DNA of 32,500 nt from Chromera velia (Eukaryota > Sar > Chromeraceae), in assembly GCA_018398765.1 (NCBI GenBank), contig JAHBMJ010001780.1:57378-89877 (forward strand), written 5' to 3'. Both the position numbers and the translations under genes were made by a program. Under the pieces are notes generated by a model. It did not search any database, was not told where the DNA came from, and was given only the letters and a program-made list of their open reading frames with translations. How positions within the stretch are numbered: the first letter of the stretch is position 1; each line of letters starts with the position of its first letter. Positions 28,038-32,500 of the stretch are shown here, in pieces.

Positions 28038-29640
28038 TTGAGAAGGAATTACCCGAGGGGGTTTCCGGAACTTGCCATCCCAGACCAAGTAGTAGACGTC
28101 AAAGCTGGAGTCACCACAGTAGAAGTCATGAACATCGCCACCAACCTCATCTGCCTAGGACCGAATTTACTCCTGACTTTTGCAGAGCCGTTCTCTCGTG
28201 TGTCGTCCATTACAGCAGTCACCGCCAACGCTCTCACCTCTGCCTACACACAGCAACCGCCGATTCCCAAGAAAGAAGACTCGCCTGTCCCTCCCCCTCC
28301 CTTGTAGAAGCTTTCGCCCGTGGATCTCTCTCACCTGTCATGCGAGTTGAGGAAGAGATACGAGGGGGTCCTTCAAGAATATTCCGATCTCTGGTCTCGC
28401 TCTCGTTTCGACATTGGAGAGCTGAGAGTGGATGGAAAGCCTTTCGAGGTGACCATTCCTACTAAAGATTCCCCTCCCATTCGCTGGAACCAAGACAGAA
28501 TTCCGTACTACCAGAGAGAGCATGTGAAGAAGGAGTTGGAAGAGATAGAAGAAGTGGGAGTGATTCATTCCTCTACTTCCCCATGGGCCGCCCCAGTCGT
28601 TTTAATTAAGAAACCAGATGGAACGACCCGTTTCTGTCTAGATTTCCGCAAACTGAATCAAACCACCAAGAGAGATCTTTTTCCCCTCCCCCGAATTCAA
28701 GAGACACTCGACCACCTTGCAGGAGCCAAGGTGTTCTCAGCACTTGATTACACCTCCGCCTTCCAGCAACTCCGCATGCACCCCGACCATGCAGAGAAAA
28801 CCGCCTTCGTCACTCCGTTCAGACTTTATGAATTCACTAAGATGCCCTTTAGGTTGGTGAATGCCCCTTCTGTTTTCCAGAGAGCCATGAATTTAGTTCT
28901 TGCAGGTCTGTCTAGAAACTTCGCTCTTGTTTATGTCAACGACATCATTGTCTTCAGCCGATCTCATGATGAGCACATCTAGGACTTGAGGGAGGTTTTA
29001 AATTTGGTGAGGAAAGCAAATTTGAAGCTCAAACTCGAGAAGGCACAGATTGCCATGACAGAGGTGGAGTATTTGGGACATACGGTGTCAGAGAAGGGGG
29101 TGAGACCGAGCAGAAAGAACATCCAGAAGATTCTGCAGTGGGAGCCACCGCAGGATAGGAAGGAGCTCCGCTCTTTTCTGTATCTGTGGTCCTACTACCA
29201 TCATTTTATTGCAGGTTTTGCTCGTTTCTCCTTCCCTCTCTTTCAGATATTGCTTCCTACAGATGAGCAAGGCAGACCGGTCCCGTTTGTTTGGAATGGA
29301 GAAAACAAAGAAATTTTTGGGGAGTTGAAAGAGAGGCTGATGACCCCTCCGATTCTTGGCTTTCCAGACATGAGCCTGCCGTTCAGGGTGAAACCGGACG
29401 CATGTGAAATGTCTGTGGGAGGCGTGCTCACGCAGATGTAGAGCGGAAAGGAAGTGGTAATTGCGTACGTCAGTAGGAGGTTGAGCACGGCAGAGAAAAA
29501 TTACAGTCCCACCGAGAGGGAGGCTTTGGGGGCTGTCTACTGCTGCAAGCAGTGGAGGCATTACCTGTTTGGGGGAGGCAGCGTATGTGATCACGGATCA
29601 TAAACCGAATTTAGCGATGTCTGACCGCAAAGTAGCGAAC
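28038..29640 (+). pseudogene. Reverse transcriptase and RNase H of the gypsy element (inactivated)
   Basis: RT motifs in order: [76 protein letters not shown] and the active-site box, which reads Y-V-N-D instead of Y-V-D-D (AAC at 28938-28940). Then come the connection and RNase H motifs (PFRVKPDAC, YSPTEREALGAV, ITDHKPNL). TAG stops occur at about 28305, 28981 and 29439, and a frameshift lies near 29570 between the YLFGG and AYVITDHK segments. The domain order and the LDFRKLN and YVxD motifs place it in the Ty3/gypsy group. RT would copy the RNA; this copy cannot. Confidence 0.88.
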
Positions 29641-31524
29641 AAAAGGGTACACAACTGGGCGTTAGAGTTGTAAAAGTACGGGTTGACATTTGTTCACAAG
29701 GTGGGGAAGGAACATGTGGACGCAGACACCGTTTCACAACAGCCACAGCCTCCCCCGTCTCTTCCTGTCTCCGTAGACAGCGGGGTCCCTTTGTGCCGTC
29801 ATTGCAATCAGCCTGCTGATAGTAGCAAGGAGATCCAATCTGGTATGGCTGCCGCTCTGGCAGGTGTGCAGGCAGGTGTGTCCCCTTTACAGGTTGAGAG
29901 GGGCTTTCTGGACCGTGTGAGGGAGGAGTTGCCGAGAGACCCCTTGTTGAAAGATCATTTCAAATACTTTGCAGAGGGGGTATTGCCTTGGGAGGCAAAG
30001 AAGGCGAAGCAAATTCTGTTGGAGGAAAGTGCATTTGAAGAGAGAGGAGGTTTGTTGTACAGGTACGAAGGAAGGGGGACAGAAAGGAAAGAACAGTTAG
30101 TGGTGCCTGAGGCGTGCAGAAAGACGGTTTTGGTAATAAATCACGATCACCAGTTAGGGGGGCACCCAGGGGCAAATCAGCTGACAGAGAAGACTTTCCT
30201 GCACTTCTGGTGGCCAGGTTTGAGAGCAGACGCGAGAGAGTGGGTCGCTTCCTGCCGACTTGGAGAATGCAGGGAGAGGCTCAAGCCGAAAGCAAAGAGA
30301 GCACCCCAGACTGTGCCTGTGCCTCCCCGTCCTTGGCATACACTCGGTATTGATGTGTCAGGGCCCTTTCCCACGAGCAGGAGGGGAAACAGATTTGTGC
30401 TCGTTATAACAGACCATTTTAGAAAGGATGTGAAGACGTTTACCCGCCCTGAGCTGCCCGCTCATGTCGTAGCACAGATTTTGGTCGAAGAGATTTTCTG
30501 CAGGCATGGTCCCTTTGAGGTTCTCCTCTCAGATAGGGGAACGAATTTCCTGGCAGAGATCGTGAGTGAGGTGTTGAAGATTTTGAGAGTAAGGAGGAAG
30601 GTAACAGCAGGGTACCACCCTCAGTGCGCGGGACTGACAGAAAGATACAATCAGACGTGGGAGCAAGGGGTTAGAAAGCAGTTGAGAGCAGAGAATAAGC
30701 TTGATTAGGATCTGTATCTGCAGCCCTTCAATTTCTTATACCGGATGACTCCGCGTTCTGAAACTGGATTGACCCCATTCCAGTTGACCCATAGATATGA
30801 GCCGACCCATATGCTGCGAGTAGAGCCCGTCTCGTCAGAGACCCGTTTACCTCCGGTGGCTTACAACGACTATTACAGCGTGATCCGTCAGAACAGGTTG
30901 GAGTTGATTGAGACGGCACGAGTCAGGATGGAGAAATCGAGGCAAGAAAGAGAGTGGAAGAACCCGCCCCCTTGGAAGAGCAAATTCAGAGTGGGGGATC
31001 AGGTGTTGGTGCGAAAGCCTGTCAATCCGCTCACAGGCAGAGTGGATGGAGGAAAGTTTGCAGAAAAGTTGGAAGGGATTTATCTAGTTGTTTCTCTTCC
31101 AGATGGACGGCTCCATAATGCCGTTGTCAGGCAGTTGAGGGGAGGAAAGAGCATGACGATCTCCACAGACAGATTGGAGTTATGGAGGATGGCAAAGGAA
31201 GTGAGAGAGGAGATGAAGGGGAAAAGGAGAGAGGAGAGAGAAATAGAGGAAGAGAGAGAGAAAAGCAAGAGAGCGGCATCAAAGTCTGCATCGGATGTGA
31301 TTGATGAGCTTGGCTTTAGAGAAGAGTGGCCGAGAGACAAGAAACCAGAGAGAGGGGAAGCACTTCCCAAGTCGATGCAGGAAGAGAAGAGAGGAAAGAG
31401 AGTGAGGGCAGTTGAGGTGAAGTCGAGCAGAGAGAAGGATGGAAAGACGCATTACAGAGTTATCTACAATGATGGTTCGTTTTTATGGCTACCAGAGGAT
31501 GAAGTGGGAGAGCTGAGTTGGTAA
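29641..31524 (+). pseudogene. Integrase with C-terminal chromodomain-like segment (one stop)
   Basis: After the RNase H end (stop at about 29671) the frame is open to TAG 30706-30708, then again to TAA 31522-31524. The zinc-binding N-terminus has HDHQLGGHPG and a Cys pair spaced x5 (CRLGEC) rather than x2, so it may be damaged. The catalytic core keeps D,D-35-E: GIDVSGPFP, LLSDRGTNF and GLTERYNQ. After the stop come a GPY/F-like segment and, at the end, REKDGKTHYRVIYNDGS and FLWLPEDEV, which fit a chromodomain-type fold as in chromoviruses. Chromodomains steer insertion to marked chromatin. The integrase core is the best-preserved part of the element. Confidence 0.85.
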
Positions 31525-31726
31525 ATGAATTCGAAAGAAGTAAAGAAAGGATTTTGCGTGGACGTGAAGACTGACTATCCGATCCTTCGTTCATACATTC
31601 GAACGTTTTCTTTCCTTTTTCCACGCCCTTCCCGCCCGATCTTTTTATGTATGTCGGTTGCTTAGTTTTTTTGGCTGTTGGGAGCGCCGGTGCAGACCAG
31701 AGTTATTGAGAGAAGTGAAGCAATAA

Positions 31727-31745
31727 ATTGTGCGGGACGCACAAT
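31727..31745 (+). other. Perfect hairpin just before the right LTR
   Basis: ATTGTGCG, loop GGA, CGCACAAT: 8-bp stem, 3-nt loop, 17 bp before the right LTR. It lies next to the position expected for the polypurine tract (the nearby TGCGGGGTGTGG is only weakly purine-rich). Confidence 0.5.
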
Positions 31746-31762
31746 CTTGTGCGGGGTGTGGT

Positions 31763-32020
31763 TGTTACGGACCTTTGGATCTAGGCTCGATTTGGTCCTT
31801 AGAGTAATACAGAGAATTAATAGCATTAAATACACACTGTAATACAAAGGTATGCACGTCTGTATCTTAGCCTTTGCAATATAGATTGATTGAGCCTATT
31901 AGAAGGACTGAGTCTTTCCTGATCGATAGAGAAGGCTCTTGTATGTCTGACAGATTCTTTGTATGTAGAACTTGTGTGTGTGAGTTGATTCCTAAGTTCT
32001 AGAGAGCTTAAACTAGAACA
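31763..32020 (+). repeat. Right LTR of the gypsy element
   Basis: 258 bp from TGTTACGGACC to AACTAGAACA, followed directly by AATGG (32021-32025). The last 120 bp are identical to the left LTR; all ten differences fall in the first 140 bp. Confidence 0.95.
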
Positions 32021-32025
32021 AATGG

Positions 32026-32500
32026 AATTGAATGTCAAATTCGATGTATACCCCAAAGAATTCAGAATTTAAATTACTTTCCAAGTTATAATTAATTTTA
32101 AAAGTAATGTAAGGATTTTTTTCTGATTTTTTTTTTTTACATTTAGTTAGGTATAGATTTTACAATTAATTATAGCAAAATGCTTTAAATTTCACTGAAT
32201 TCCATTAACAAATTCTATTAGTATTAAATTTAATTAAATTCTTCGGAAATTTAACCGGTTTCAACGGCGGTTTGGGTATCACTTTAAATATAAGGGATCA
32301 CAGTATACTAGTTGTAACGTTCAAAGTTATTATCTAGGTTATTATAAACAAGATTACTTCTAGTATTATTTTAAAGTGATGTAGTCGTCATACCAATCAG
32401 TAGTAAATTTGCTAGTAATCGCTACAACAGTCAGTCACTCTGATGATGAAAATGCATGACTTGTGGTTTTGTTCACAGTGTCGTATTGAAAATGATATTT
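32026..32500. other. AT-rich flank
   Basis: Continuation of the AT-rich spacer interrupted by the gypsy insertion. No open frame or splice structure worth listing. Confidence 0.5.

Larger units (their letters stand above)
25794..32020 (+). mobile_element. Full-length, inactivated Ty3/gypsy (Metaviridae) LTR retrotransposon, 6.2 kb
   Basis: Two 258-bp LTRs with TG...CA ends and an exact 5-bp target duplication (AATGG) bound an interior coding gag, protease, reverse transcriptase, RNase H, integrase and a C-terminal chromodomain-like segment, in the Ty3/gypsy order. The LTRs differ at 10 positions (3.9 per cent), all transitions. The coding region is broken by at least nine stop codons and at least two frameshifts, and catalytic residues are lost, so this copy cannot be autonomous. 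It is still intact end to end, which suggests decay by point mutation rather than deletion. Confidence 0.95.

Noticed and set aside
1-32500. tRNA, rRNA, CRISPR arrays, bacterial operons
   Set aside because: No cloverleaf, rRNA core or regularly spaced repeat-spacer structure was recognised; tandem arrays here are direct microsatellites without spacers. I could not run a covariance-model search.

Overview
This is nuclear DNA of a eukaryote, most likely an alga with a complex (secondary) plastid, and probably a photosynthetic alveolate of the chromerid type such as Chromera velia. That placement is an inference. Genes are split by GT-AG introns and include very short exons (20, 25 and 52 nt). 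Introns and spacers are full of microsatellites. One gene encodes an EGY/S2P-like plastid protein whose N-terminus starts with a signal peptide, as nuclear-encoded proteins of complex plastids do. There are no operons, Shine-Dalgarno sites, CRISPR arrays or other bacterial features, and I saw no tRNA or rRNA gene.

Layout. 1-652 (minus): a NudC/CS-domain gene with a 20-nt first exon, probably running off the left edge. 1051-1229 and 8114-8574: two copies of a solo-LTR-like repeat with TGTAGT...ACTACA ends. 1275-3588: a complete 2.3 kb non-autonomous LTR element (304-bp LTRs, 5-bp target duplication, a broken internal frame ending in an Arg/Lys-rich reading frame). 3.6-9.3 kb: mostly gene-poor, with AT-rich blocks, degenerate tandem repeats and a few weak exon candidates. 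9.30-9.76 kb: a (CACT)n array. 9835-10422 (minus): three exons of a CCCH zinc-finger gene. 10960-14660 (plus): a four-exon gene for a 748-aa EGY-like membrane protein that has lost all S2P catalytic motifs. 17236-22678 (minus): a ten-exon model for a 412-aa polytopic membrane protein of an unnamed family. 23418-25364 (plus): an intronless gene fusing duplicated, atypical ankyrin modules to a caspase-fold protease domain. 25794-32020: a full-length, inactivated Ty3/gypsy retrotransposon with 258-bp LTRs and an AATGG target duplication.

How the parts relate. Two gene pairs look head-to-head: the CCCH gene with the EGY-like gene, and the membrane-protein gene with the ankyrin-caspase gene. The second pair shares a short spacer rich in palindromes. 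The EGY-like and membrane-protein genes are tail-to-tail. Both LTR elements carry the same mutation record: all 23 LTR-to-LTR differences (10 + 13) are transitions, with no transversions or indels. The gypsy element's catalytic residues and zinc-knuckle cysteines are lost by changes that read as G-to-A. This suggests a methylation- or deamination-based silencing process. The most novel items are the ankyrin-caspase fusion with its duplicated WPYC-containing ankyrin variant, the catalytically dead EGY homologue, and the transition-only decay of the retroelements.
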